DNA of 64,000 nucleotides from positions 2,604,001 through 2,668,000 of the forward strand of contig OY764876.1 of assembly GCA_963668595.1 (NCBI GenBank), in the 5' to 3' direction. The notes below the pieces were generated by a model that was not told the DNA's origin, did not search any database, and saw only the letters and a program-made list of their open reading frames with translations. The position numbers were made by a program, and so were the translations under genes. The stretch comes from GWE2-42-39 sp963668595. Lineage in GTDB: Bacteria; Bacteroidota; Bacteroidia; Bacteroidales; Prolixibacteraceae. Numbering within the stretch: position 1 is the first letter of the stretch; the number at the start of each line of letters is the position of its first letter. This document shows, in pieces, positions 17,855-24,925 of the stretch.

Positions 17855-17873
17855 TTACTTTGCCTCAAAGTAA
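17855..17873. promoter_or_regulatory. Palindrome in a divergent promoter gap
   Basis: TTACTTTG-CCT-CAAAGTAA is a perfect 8-base inverted repeat lying between the lipoprotein gene (ATG at 17829) and the SpoU gene (ATG at 17891). Each arm resembles, but does not exactly match, the -7 box. It may be an operator or a double -7 element for both directions. Confidence 0.5.
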
Positions 17874-17890
17874 GCCAATAGTTTAGAAGG

Positions 17891-18403
17891 ATGGAAACAA
17901 ATTCGGTAGTTTTTTTCAATACCAACCCGTATCCGCAGCCAACACACAAACCAATTATTGCAGCCTGGAAGATGAGCAATCCGGCCAATATCGGTAGTTT
18001 GATGCGCCTGGCTGACAATTTGGGTTGCGACGAGATTTTTATTCTGAGTGACCCACTCTCTGTTCGACCAGCATCGGTTAAATACACTGCCGGACAAAGT
18101 TTTAAAACCGTCCGGTTGAACGTACTGCCAGTCGAAGACTTTTTCGCACAACTTCCTGCCGATTATCGTTTAGTTGCTATCGAAACCAGCGAAAAATCGA
18201 CCAACCTGTACACGACTCAACTTCCCGACAAAGTTATTTTTCTGCTAGGCTCCGAACGTTACGGGCTACCGGAAGAAATTCTTACCATCTGCCAGCAAGT
18301 CGTTCATATTCCGATGCCCGGAGCATGCAAATCAATGAATGTTTCGCACGCTCTGGCCGTTGTTCTATTTGAGTGGCTCCGGCAGCAAATGTCTTTTCAG
18401 TAA
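17891..18403 (+). CDS. RNA 2'-O-methyltransferase, SpoU/TrmH family
   Basis: The 170-residue protein is a compact SPOUT methyltransferase. Motif 1 lies in the N-half (MSNPANIGSLMRLADNLGCD, with the invariant N and R), and motifs 2 and 3 are in the C-half (LLGSERYGLPEEI and IPMPGACKSMNVSHALAVVLFEW). This is the SAM-binding trefoil knot. It should 2'-O-methylate tRNA or rRNA, but the exact target position cannot be assigned; TrmH-type and RlmB-type N-terminal extensions are absent. The start is the ATG at 17891, 61 bases from the divergent lipoprotein gene. Confidence 0.85.
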   Translation: METNSVVFFNTNPYPQPTHKPIIAAWKMSNPANIGSLMRLADNLGCDEIFILSDPLSVRPASVKYTAGQSFKTVRLNVLPVEDFFAQLPADYRLVAIETSEKSTNLYTTQLPDKVIFLLGSERYGLPEEILTICQQVVHIPMPGACKSMNVSHALAVVLFEWLRQQMSFQ

Positions 18404-18494
18404 AAAACGCAGAAAAACAAAATGCCTGTTTTTGATACGGTCCTTGTCTGTTGACGTATTTTTCTATCTTTATTGAAAATTAAAAGCAACAACC

Positions 18495-19436
18495 ATGATC
18501 ACACTCACTCAACTCGAATATATTGTTGCGGTAGATACTTACCGTCATTTCGGACGGGCGGCCGAAGCCTGCTTTATCACCCAGCCTACGTTGAGCATGC
18601 AAATTAAAAAACTTGAAGAAGATCTCGAAGTTGTCATTTTCGATCGCAGCCAACAGCCACTTATTCCAACCGACATTGGAGTACGAATTATTGAACAGTC
18701 GCGTATTCTGCTGAAAGAGGCTGAACAAATAAAGAGTATTATTAAAGATCACAAAAATCTCATCTCAGGAGAACTCAAGATTGGCATTATTCCAACTCTG
18801 GCACCGTATCTTTTACCACTGTTTATTGGTAATTACAAACGCAAATATCCCAACATTCAAATTAAAATTGAAGAGCTGACCACCGAGAATATCATCGATC
18901 GCCTTCACCGCGATTTGATCGATGTGGGCATATTGGTTACCCCATTAAAAGAAGAACGCATCAACGAAAAGCCAATCTTTTACGAAGGAATGATGATTTA
19001 TGCTCATCAGGATCATCCGCTACACAGCAAAGAAAAAGTAGAAGTAAAAGATATTGCTACTCCCGAGATATGGTTGCTCAGCGACGGACACTGTTTCCGC
19101 AATCAGGTCATTAATTTATGTTCGTACCAGGGAGGCAGCAACGAACATCTTCCTTTTCATTTCGAAGCGGGTTCGCTCGAAACACTTATGAATATTATCG
19201 ACAAAGAAGGAGGACTTACCCTGATTCCGGAACTGGCTACTTTGGGAATGTCTGAAAATCGTTTTGATCATGTATTACGTTTTTCCGACATGAATCCACT
19301 GCGCGAAGTAAGCCTTGTTTACTCCCGTCATTTCGCTAAGTATAAACTAATTGACTTACTCTGGAAAGAAATTGTTGCCGCCATGCCCGAGAAACTACTA
19401 CAGAAAGAAAGAGGAACAATTGTGGAATGGAGATAA
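18495..19436 (+). CDS. oxyR: Hydrogen-peroxide-sensing LysR-type regulator OxyR
   Basis: The 313-residue protein has an N-terminal winged helix-turn-helix (about 1-60: MITLTQLEYIVAV..RHFGRAAEACFITQPTLSMQIKKLEEDL) and a LysR substrate/effector domain. The redox pair C200 and C209 in DGHCFRNQVINLC has the nine-residue spacing of Escherichia coli C199/C208, which forms the disulfide on peroxide stress. This supports OxyR over other LysR members. It is expected to activate catalase, peroxiredoxin and similar genes, none of which lie next to it here. It seems monocistronic; the upstream gap contains no exact TAnnTTTG box (TATCTTTA is the closest). Confidence 0.92.
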   Translation: MITLTQLEYIVAVDTYRHFGRAAEACFITQPTLSMQIKKLEEDLEVVIFDRSQQPLIPTDIGVRIIEQSRILLKEAEQIKSIIKDHKNLISGELKIGIIPTLAPYLLPLFIGNYKRKYPNIQIKIEELTTENIIDRLHRDLIDVGILVTPLKEERINEKPIFYEGMMIYAHQDHPLHSKEKVEVKDIATPEIWLLSDGHCFRNQVINLCSYQGGSNEHLPFHFEAGSLETLMNIIDKEGGLTLIPELATLGMSENRFDHVLRFSDMNPLREVSLVYSRHFAKYKLIDLLWKEIVAAMPEKLLQKERGTIVEWR

Positions 19437-19624
19437 AAACAACAAACAAAGGCTACTGAATTTCAAACACATAAAAAACAAACAAAAAATATTTTCAAAA
19501 AAAGTAAGTGCGCCTATTTGCAGATTCAAAAATCTTACTTTCCTTTGCAGCGCCAAAATAAAAAACGGCAACGTTCCTTAAGTAATTGAGACAAGAAAAA
19601 AACTTAAAAAATATCCTGAAAAGA

Positions 19625-19655
19625 TTTGGAGACTACAAAAAATCATTTATTTTTG
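19625..19655 (+). promoter_or_regulatory. Promoter of the tRNA-Glu / rpsT transcript
   Basis: TTTG (19625-19628), a 19-base spacer and TATTTTTG (19648-19655) match the Bacteroidetes consensus. It starts transcription about 25 bases before tRNA-Glu, and no further promoter is seen before rpsT. Confidence 0.8.
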
Positions 19656-19684
19656 CAGTCCCAAAATAAAGGGAACAACAGGAT

Positions 19685-19756
19685 GGCCCGTTCGTCTAGC
19701 GGTTAGGACGCCAGATTTTCATTCTGGTAGCAGGGGTTCGATTCCCCTACGGGCTA
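19685..19756 (+). tRNA. tRNA-Glu (TTC anticodon)
   Basis: The 72-base cloverleaf has acceptor arms GGCCCGT/ACGGGCT (one G-T pair), an anticodon stem CCAGA/TCTGG with loop TTTTCAT (anticodon TTC), and a T-loop GGTTCGATTCC. The discriminator is A and CCA is not encoded. It lies 26 bases upstream of rpsT and shares a transcript with it, as judged from the promoter position and the absence of a terminator in between. Confidence 0.95.
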
Positions 19757-19782
19757 CATAATTTTAAAGAGAAGATTTAAAA

Positions 19783-20034
19783 ATGGCAAATCATAAATCA
19801 TCTGAGAAACGAATCAGACAGACTGCAACAAAAAATGCAGAGAATAAATATTACGCAAAAACTATGCGTAATGCATTGAAAAAAGCTCGCGCTACCACAG
19901 AAAAAGAAGTTGCTGTAGTGCAGTTTCCAAAGTTGATTTCGATGATTGACAAGTTGGCTAAGAAAAATGTTATTCACAAGAATAAAGCAGCCAACCTGAA
20001 ATCACAACTTGCTGTTCAATTGAATAGTTTATAA
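19783..20034 (+). CDS. rpsT: 30S ribosomal protein S20
   Basis: The 83-residue, strongly basic, all-helical protein (MANHKSSEKRIRQTATKN..) is S20, a primary 16S rRNA-binding protein of the small subunit. Length and composition match the family. It follows tRNA-Glu by 26 bases and is followed by a strong terminator. Confidence 0.96.
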   Translation: MANHKSSEKRIRQTATKNAENKYYAKTMRNALKKARATTEKEVAVVQFPKLISMIDKLAKKNVIHKNKAANLKSQLAVQLNSL

Positions 20035-20053
20035 GGATTATCCAATATAATAG

Positions 20054-20085
20054 AAGCCTCTCTGAGATCAGAGAGGCTTTTTTAT
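20054..20085 (+). terminator. Intrinsic terminator of rpsT
   Basis: AAGCCTCTCTGA (20054-20065) and TCAGAGAGGCTT (20068-20079) form a 12-bp stem with a tight loop, followed by TTTTTAT. Confidence 0.9.
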
Positions 20086-20116
20086 TTGCACTTATTCTTT
20101 ATTTCGCACGAAATAA

Positions 20117-20143
20117 GGGGCTCAATTCAACATTCAGGTGGAT
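20117..20143 (+). repeat. Left terminal inverted repeat of the IS remnant
   Basis: This 27-base repeat matches the complement of 20743-20769 except at two positions; the inner 15 bases (AACATTCAGGTGGAT) are identical. Confidence 0.85.
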
Positions 20144-20152
20144 TGATAATTT

Positions 20153-20716
20153 CTAAGCATAAATTTTCGCTACCCTAAAAAGGAAAAAATTAACATCTCT
20201 CACTCCTCTGAGGTTAGCCCTAAAAGCTTTCAATTTAGCGTTGAAAGATTCAGCGGAAGCATTGGTGCTTCGGTTGTCGAAGAAGTTTAATATTTCTTTG
20301 TAATGAGTGTAGATGGTTGCTGAGATTGTATTGAAAACCTGTAATGTTTTTCAAGGCTTTTGCTACTGATTGGGTAATTCTTTTAAAAAAGAAGCAAACT
20401 CGTTCGAGTAGCTGGTTCCGTTTGCCGTTAAATCCCATGTCCGACTGTAAATCTTACCCGTATCTTTATCTTTCCATTTACGTCGTCGAACAATCAGAAA
20501 AACACTCTTTTCTCGTAAAGGAAAATCCTGAATCCTTGTGGGGTGATCAAATCCATTGCCAACTAGATGCTTGTCGTTGTGCTCCGGTGGTAAAATGTTC
20601 TTTTCTTCCAAATAAAGAAACAAACTATCAGATTCGGCTTCCTGGATGTCCGTTAAATCAAAATATTCAAATAATTCTTCCGGTAGAAGATGCTTTAGTA
20701 AGGTCTCTATTTTCAT
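20153..20716 (-). pseudogene. ISAon1-like transposase, N- and C-terminal pieces only
   Basis: The upstream piece (20363-20716) encodes about 117 residues starting MKIETLLKHLL and ending KELPNQ with a stop; in intact elements this is the separate N-terminal frame. Right after it, in the same frame and past a second stop (QKP*), the reading continues VFNTISATIYTHYKEILNFF and NRSTNASAESFNAK to a stop at 20153, which is the last 60-odd residues of an ISL3 DDE transposase. The central part with most catalytic acidic residues is deleted (several hundred bases), so no transposase activity can be expected. Confidence 0.85.
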
Positions 20717-20742
20717 CCCTGAAAGATAGAACAACTTTTATT

Positions 20743-20769
20743 ATCCACCTGAATGTTAAATTGATCCCC
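20743..20769 (+). repeat. Right terminal inverted repeat of the IS remnant
   Basis: It is the partner of the left repeat, with the inner 15 bases in perfect complement, and it lies outside the transposase start. Confidence 0.85.
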
Positions 20770-20811
20770 GAATTGATCCATTCATCCGTAATACATTGAC
20801 AAAGTTTTAAA

Positions 20812-20844
20812 CAAAAAAAGAGGGAAAGTTTTCACTTCCCCTCT
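20812..20844 (-). terminator. Terminator of tRNA-Phe
   Basis: On the minus strand AGAGGGGAAGT and ACTTTCCCTCT form an 11-bp stem (one G-T pair) with loop GAAA and a following run of T. Confidence 0.85.
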
Positions 20845-20850
20845 TACCGG

Positions 20851-20923
20851 TGGTGCCACTCGGGATCGAACCAAGGACACATGGATTTTCAGTCCATTGC
20901 TCTACCAACTGAGCTATGGCACC
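20851..20923 (-). tRNA. tRNA-Phe (GAA anticodon)
   Basis: The 73-base cloverleaf reads on the minus strand with acceptor GGTGCCA/TGGCACC, D-arm GCTC..GAGC, anticodon stem ATGGA/TCCAT with loop CTGAAAA (anticodon GAA), and T-loop GGTTCGATCCC. The discriminator is A; CCA is not encoded. Confidence 0.95.
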
Positions 20924-20940
20924 GGTTGATTTTGCGTTGG

Positions 20941-20970
20941 CAAATATAGATCAAAAATCCGAACTACAAA
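20941..20970 (-). promoter_or_regulatory. Promoter of tRNA-Phe
   Basis: On the minus strand TTTG (20970-20967) and TATATTTG (20948-20941) are 18 bases apart, upstream of the tRNA. Confidence 0.7.
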
Positions 20971-21085
20971 ACTTTTTTTTCGACCAAAAAGCATTTTTTT
21001 ATTTAACCAATTGGGCACACGAAACTTAGAATTGAAATATTTTTTTGTTTTTGTCTGAAACGTGCGTTTTATCGGTCAGGTTTCC

Positions 21086-21093
21086 TACTTTTG
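21086..21093 (+). promoter_or_regulatory. Probable -7 box before the M16 peptidase gene
   Basis: TACTTTTG followed by CAGTCC is an exact TAnnTTTG match, 23 bases before the ATG at 21117. No clear -33 box is seen. Confidence 0.6.
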
Positions 21094-21116
21094 CAGTCCA
21101 TTTTTTAGCGAATTGC

Positions 21117-22337
21117 ATGCAATTATTCTTCCATACATTGAAAAACGGCATCCGTTTGGTGCATCAACAGGTCGATTCTCCCGTAAGTCATTTCGGAGTT
21201 TTACTGAATACAGGCTCACGCGACGAGCAAATAAACGAGCAGGGAATCGCCCATTTCATTGAGCACGTCATTTTTAAAGGGACACAAAAGCGAAAAGCAT
21301 ATCATATTCTCAGTCGTGTTGAAGATGTGGGCGGCGAACTCAATGCCTACACTACAAAAGAAGAAACCGCGGTTTATGCAACCTTTCTGAATGAATACTA
21401 TGCCCGCTCGATGGAGCTAATCAGCGACATTTTAGCAAACAGTACTTTCCCTCAGAAAGAAATAGAGAAAGAAAAGGAAGTCGTCATTGAGGAAATTAAT
21501 TCGTATAAAGACAGTCCGTCTGAACTGATTTTCGACGAATTTGAAGAAGTTCTGTTTGACGGCCATCCCATTGCCCGCAATATTCTGGGCACACCAAAAA
21601 ATGTAAAGAAATTCCGCCGAGAAGATATTTTTAAATTCATTGATAACAATTACCACACCGACCAGATGGTATTAAGTTCGGTAGGAAATATCTCGTTTCG
21701 GAAGGTTGTTCAGTTAGCCGAGCGATATTTCGAACCAATTCCAGAGAAAGTACGGACAGATCAGCGAGTTGGCTTTCATAATTACCAGCCTTCGTCGCGA
21801 ACGGTAAAAAAAAACACATTTCAGGCTCACTGTATATTGGGAAACATTGCCTGCGACCATCAGGACCCCCGGAGGATTGGCATGGTGCTACTCAATAATA
21901 TCCTCGGTGGACAATCGATGAATTCGAGACTGAACTTAAGTCTGCGCGAACGCAATGGGCTTGCCTATAATGTTGAATCGAACTACACCGCATATTCGGA
22001 CACAGGGCAATTCAGCGTTTATTTTGGTACCGACAAGGAAAACCTCGACCGGGCCATTAATCTGGTGCAAAAAGAGCTTATTCTGATAAAAAACAAAGAA
22101 CTCGGTTTTCAACAATTGGCCAAAGCAAAAAAGCAGCTGATTGGTCAATTAGCTATTTCCAGCGAAAACCGCGAAGACCTGATGCTTTCGATCGGAAAAA
22201 GCTATTTACTTTTTGACCGGGTGGACAGCATGGAACGAGTGTATGAAAAAATTAATACTCTGACAAGTTCTGAAATTATAGCGCTTGCCAACGAGGTATT
22301 TGACGAATCGAAAATCAGCACGCTTATTTACAAATAG
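21117..22337 (+). CDS. M16-family zinc metallopeptidase (pitrilysin/insulinase type)
   Basis: From the ATG at 21117 the protein has 406 residues, the single-chain length of bacterial processing-protease-like M16B members. The inverted zinc motif HxxEH is present (H46, E49, H50 in AHFIEHVIFKGT), with the third ligand expected in the YTTKEETAVYATF stretch. The C-terminal half is the inactive M16 repeat (GGQSMNSRLNLSLRERNGLAYNVES). It should degrade or trim peptides; whether it stays in the cytoplasm is not clear, since no signal peptide is seen. It stops one base before the O-methyltransferase gene, so the two form an operon. Confidence 0.9.
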   Translation: MQLFFHTLKNGIRLVHQQVDSPVSHFGVLLNTGSRDEQINEQGIAHFIEHVIFKGTQKRKAYHILSRVEDVGGELNAYTTKEETAVYATFLNEYYARSMELISDILANSTFPQKEIEKEKEVVIEEINSYKDSPSELIFDEFEEVLFDGHPIARNILGTPKNVKKFRREDIFKFIDNNYHTDQMVLSSVGNISFRKVVQLAERYFEPIPEKVRTDQRVGFHNYQPSSRTVKKNTFQAHCILGNIACDHQDPRRIGMVLLNNILGGQSMNSRLNLSLRERNGLAYNVESNYTAYSDTGQFSVYFGTDKENLDRAINLVQKELILIKNKELGFQQLAKAKKQLIGQLAISSENREDLMLSIGKSYLLFDRVDSMERVYEKINTLTSSEIIALANEVFDESKISTLIYK

Positions 22338-22338
22338 G

Positions 22339-22983
22339 ATGGAACTCTCCAACGAACTAGAACAATATATACTGGAGCATATTTCAGAAGAAGAGGAATA
22401 TTTAAAAGAACTGGATCGGGATACAAATCTGAATATTCTACGTGCCCGAATGCTATCGGGACATCTGCAAGGAAAAATACTGCGCATGATTAGCCTGATG
22501 ATTTCTCCTCAGAATATTCTTGAAATTGGAACATTCACCGGCTACTCGGCTATTTGCCTTGCACAAGGACTTCGCACTGAAGGAACATTGCACACTATTG
22601 AAATTAATGACGAACTTGAAGAAATTGCAGAAAAATATATTCGTAAGGCCGGATTATCAGATCGAATTGTTCGCCATGTGGGCGATGCGCTGCAAATTAT
22701 TCCCAATATCGACACAAATTTCGATTTAGTATTTATTGATGGAGACAAGCGTGAATATTGCTCGTATTACAATATCGTTTTCAATAAAGTGCCCGTTGGC
22801 GGCTACCTGATCGCCGACAATATTCTATGGAGCGGCAAGGTGCTGGAAACGCCCAATGCAAACGACGATCAAACCATCGGGATTCTTGAGTTTAATACGA
22901 TGATAAAAAATGATTCGCGGGTGGAAAAAGTAATTCTTCCTATTCGCGATGGCATGACGCTTATTCGCAAGATTGCGGATTAA
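22339..22983 (+). CDS. Class I SAM-dependent O-methyltransferase
   Basis: The 214-residue protein has the caffeoyl-CoA/catechol O-methyltransferase-type fold: motif I ILEIGTFTGYSAICLAQGL, the acidic ribose-binding E in HTIEINDE, the metal-binding D in LVFIDGDKREY, and DNILWSGKV. It would methylate a hydroxyl group of a small molecule using a divalent metal; the substrate is unknown. The start at 22339 is one base past the M16 peptidase stop, which implies translational coupling. Confidence 0.9.
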   Translation: MELSNELEQYILEHISEEEEYLKELDRDTNLNILRARMLSGHLQGKILRMISLMISPQNILEIGTFTGYSAICLAQGLRTEGTLHTIEINDELEEIAEKYIRKAGLSDRIVRHVGDALQIIPNIDTNFDLVFIDGDKREYCSYYNIVFNKVPVGGYLIADNILWSGKVLETPNANDDQTIGILEFNTMIKNDSRVEKVILPIRDGMTLIRKIAD

Positions 22984-23111
22984 CAAAATCTATTGTAAAT
23001 AAAAAATTCCTCTCTGAGTAATCTATTATTCTGATTACCGATTCAGTTTTTCCATTCGCCCCGGCATATTACCGTTCGCCCCAAAAATTTTTATTCGTTG
23101 TTCTGTTCATG

Positions 23112-23119
23112 TATTTTTG
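23112..23119 (+). promoter_or_regulatory. Possible -7 box before the small exported protein gene
   Basis: TATTTTTG matches TAnnTTTG; it lies 91 bases before the ATG at 23210, implying a leader of about 85 bases. No -33 box at the usual distance. Confidence 0.45.
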
Positions 23120-23209
23120 TGTCATGCTATCGCTGCAACAATAAATATTTGAGCCGATTAGCCATGTAAATTTTCTAACTATGGTTTAACACTAAAAAAA
23201 AACAGAAAA

Positions 23210-23584
23210 ATGAAGAAATTAGTTTTAGTAGTTCTTGTCGCCATTTGCTCCTCAATCGGGTTTGCAAACCCCGTTTCTGCCATCAACGACAATTTAAAAG
23301 GCTCGTGGCAATACAAAGTTCCATCGGCTCCGTACGAATACAGCTCTGGTCAAATAATCATTGCGGAGCAGGAAGGAAAAATGGCAATCACCGTTAATTT
23401 TTCGGATGGAAGCCAATTAAAAGGACAAGATGTAAAAATAGAGGACAACAGTTTCTCTTTTACCGTTCTGATCGAATCGGAGACGATAAAAGTTAGCGGC
23501 AAGCTTGAAAATGGTAAAATAAACGGAAAGGTTGATTCGTCCCAGGGAATAATGAATTTTACAGCAGAGCAAGTAAAACGCTAA
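23210..23584 (+). CDS. Small exported protein of unknown function
   Basis: The 124-residue product has a signal peptide (MKKLVLVVLVAICSSIGFANP, cleavage about residue 20). The body is repetitive beta (GSWQYKV, GQIIIAEQEGKMAITVNFSDG, IKVSGKLENGKINGKVDSSQG), suggesting a small beta-barrel or lipocalin-like fold secreted to the periplasm. I do not recognise a named family. It is monocistronic and closed by a terminator that also faces the convergent VOC gene. Confidence 0.65.
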   Translation: MKKLVLVVLVAICSSIGFANPVSAINDNLKGSWQYKVPSAPYEYSSGQIIIAEQEGKMAITVNFSDGSQLKGQDVKIEDNSFSFTVLIESETIKVSGKLENGKINGKVDSSQGIMNFTAEQVKR

Positions 23585-23601
23585 AGTATAAAAATGAAAA
23601 A

Positions 23602-23632
23602 CCGGCGAAAAAACTTCGCCGGCTCCCTTTTT
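23602..23632. terminator. Terminator between convergent genes
   Basis: CCGGCGAA (23602-23609) and TTCGCCGG (23615-23622) form an 8-bp stem. On the plus strand CTCCCTTTTT follows; on the minus strand the A-rich 5' flank reads as a T-run, so it may serve both genes. Confidence 0.75.
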
Positions 23633-23651
23633 CATAAATCGCAAATCTGTA

Positions 23652-24041
23652 TCAGGCAACTAATTCAACCCGGTTGCCTTCGGGATCTAGAATTACACTA
23701 ATATATTTTCCATCTCCGGTAGTACGTGGTTCCCCAACTACCTGAAATCCATCGCGCCGAATTTGGTCTGTCAACTGATCGACTTTAATCTTCGAACCCA
23801 CTTTAATCGCAAAATGAATTAAGCCTGAAAACTGCTTTCGCGCATCATTTTTTGTTTTTGGAATGCCTGGCATTTGCATCAATTCCATGGTACAATCACC
23901 ATCTAATGTGAGAAAAAATGAGTTAAAATTTTTGGTGTGATTGTAGTACGCTTCGCTCGTACCGGCATCAAAATAATGCATGTAAAAATGCTGCATTCCC
24001 GGTAGATCGTAGCACCAAATTGCAATGTGATCAATTCTCAT
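23652..24041 (-). CDS. VOC-superfamily (glyoxalase-like) protein
   Basis: The 129-residue protein has the vicinal-oxygen-chelate fold: two beta-alpha-beta-beta-beta units, starting MRIDHIAIWCYDLPGMQHFYMHYF, with putative metal ligands H5, E53 (MELMQMPG), H74 (GLIHFAIKVG) and a C-terminal E in DPEGNRVELVA. The family covers lactoylglutathione lyases, dioxygenases and antibiotic-binding proteins; the function cannot be chosen. It is followed upstream by an HD phosphohydrolase gene on the same strand 27 bases away, so the two may be an operon. Confidence 0.85.
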   Translation of the reverse strand: MRIDHIAIWCYDLPGMQHFYMHYFDAGTSEAYYNHTKNFNSFFLTLDGDCTMELMQMPGIPKTKNDARKQFSGLIHFAIKVGSKIKVDQLTDQIRRDGFQVVGEPRTTGDGKYISVILDPEGNRVELVA

Positions 24042-24068
24042 AACTGGCCGGTTTAAACGTTTATAAAG

Positions 24069-24719
24069 TTAATAAATACAATTCCATTCATCGAAGAACT
24101 CAGACAAAAAATTCACCATAATAGTATGTCTTTTCTCAGCAAGCTGTTTTCCTGTTTCTGTATTCATCCGATCTTTCAACAAAAGCAGTTTCTCGTAAAA
24201 GTGGTTTACCGAAGAACTGTTACTTCTTTTATACTCATCAAAAGTCTGATGCAATGCAGGTTGTGCCTCCGGATCGTAAATCATACGCCCTTTACTTCCA
24301 CCATAAGCAAAAGCTCTGGCAATGCCCATTGCACCAATCGCATCAAGCCGATCAGCATCCTGTACCACCTTTGCCTCAATGCGCGCAGGCATATCAGGTT
24401 CTCCTGCTCCTTTAAACGAAATCTGCCCGATCATTTCTTCCAGCAAGTCCACCTGACTTGTGTCGAGCCTTAATTCGTACAGCCACTTCTTTGTTCTGGA
24501 TAAAGTTTCGTCATTTGCTTCCGCAAATTTCCAGTCATCCAAATCGTGCAACAGAGCAAGCATCTCTGTCAGAAACAAATCGGCCCCCTCACGCTTGCCA
24601 ATGTACATAGCGGCTTCCCTTACCCGATGCATGTGCCACCAGTCGTGTCCACTCCCCTCTTTTTCAAAAACAGAGCGAATATACTCTTCGGTACGCTGAA
24701 TAATCTGATAGTTTCCCAT
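24069..24719 (-). CDS. HD-domain phosphohydrolase
   Basis: Starting at the ATG at 24719 the protein has 216 residues. It has the HD superfamily metal site: H in HDWWHMHRVREAA, HD in LLHDLDDWK, and D in VQDADRLDAIGAMGIARAF. This is the small all-helical YedJ/YpgQ-like subgroup, which hydrolyses nucleotides or phosphorylated metabolites; the substrate is unknown. A longer start at 24737 is possible. It is read in the same direction as the VOC gene. Confidence 0.87.
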   Translation of the reverse strand: MGNYQIIQRTEEYIRSVFEKEGSGHDWWHMHRVREAAMYIGKREGADLFLTEMLALLHDLDDWKFAEANDETLSRTKKWLYELRLDTSQVDLLEEMIGQISFKGAGEPDMPARIEAKVVQDADRLDAIGAMGIARAFAYGGSKGRMIYDPEAQPALHQTFDEYKRSNSSSVNHFYEKLLLLKDRMNTETGKQLAEKRHTIMVNFLSEFFDEWNCIY

Positions 24720-24891
24720 ATGCTCAAATTTAATCAATCAAGCTGAATTCTAAACTCATTGCTAACACTGAAATTTGCCGTCATTCAGAACATTTAGTTT
24801 TAAAAATCGGGAATAAAATGTTTCACAAGCACTTATCTCGTTAATTCATGTTAAAAAACATTTTCATTTCACCTATTTATATATTTTTGCC

Positions 24892-24899
24892 AAGGGAAT
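24892..24899 (+). promoter_or_regulatory. Probable -7 box before the acyl-CoA synthetase gene
   Basis: TATTTTTG matches TAnnTTTG and is 27 bases before the ATG at 24926. The -33 region is not convincing. Confidence 0.55.
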
Positions 24900-24925
24900 A
24901 GGGAATTCAAAAAAACGAATAGGGA

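Larger units (their letters stand above)
20117..20769 (-). mobile_element. Deleted ISL3-type (ISAon1-like) insertion sequence
   Basis: A 653-base element is bounded by 27-base terminal inverted repeats with two mismatches, starting GGGGCTCAATTC and ending in the complementary GATCCCC. Between them lies a transposase whose middle is missing. The call to the ISAon1 group rests on the N-terminal protein (MKIETLLKHLLPEELFEYFDL) and on the C-terminal text NFFDNRSTNASAESFNAKLKAFRA typical of ISL3-family transposases. No 8-base target duplication is visible: the flanks read CGAAATAA and GAATTGAT. It therefore looks like an old, non-autonomous remnant. Confidence 0.85.

Noticed and set aside
20109..20777. 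Target-site duplication of the IS remnant
   Set aside because: The eight bases on each side (CGAAATAA and GAATTGAT) do not match.
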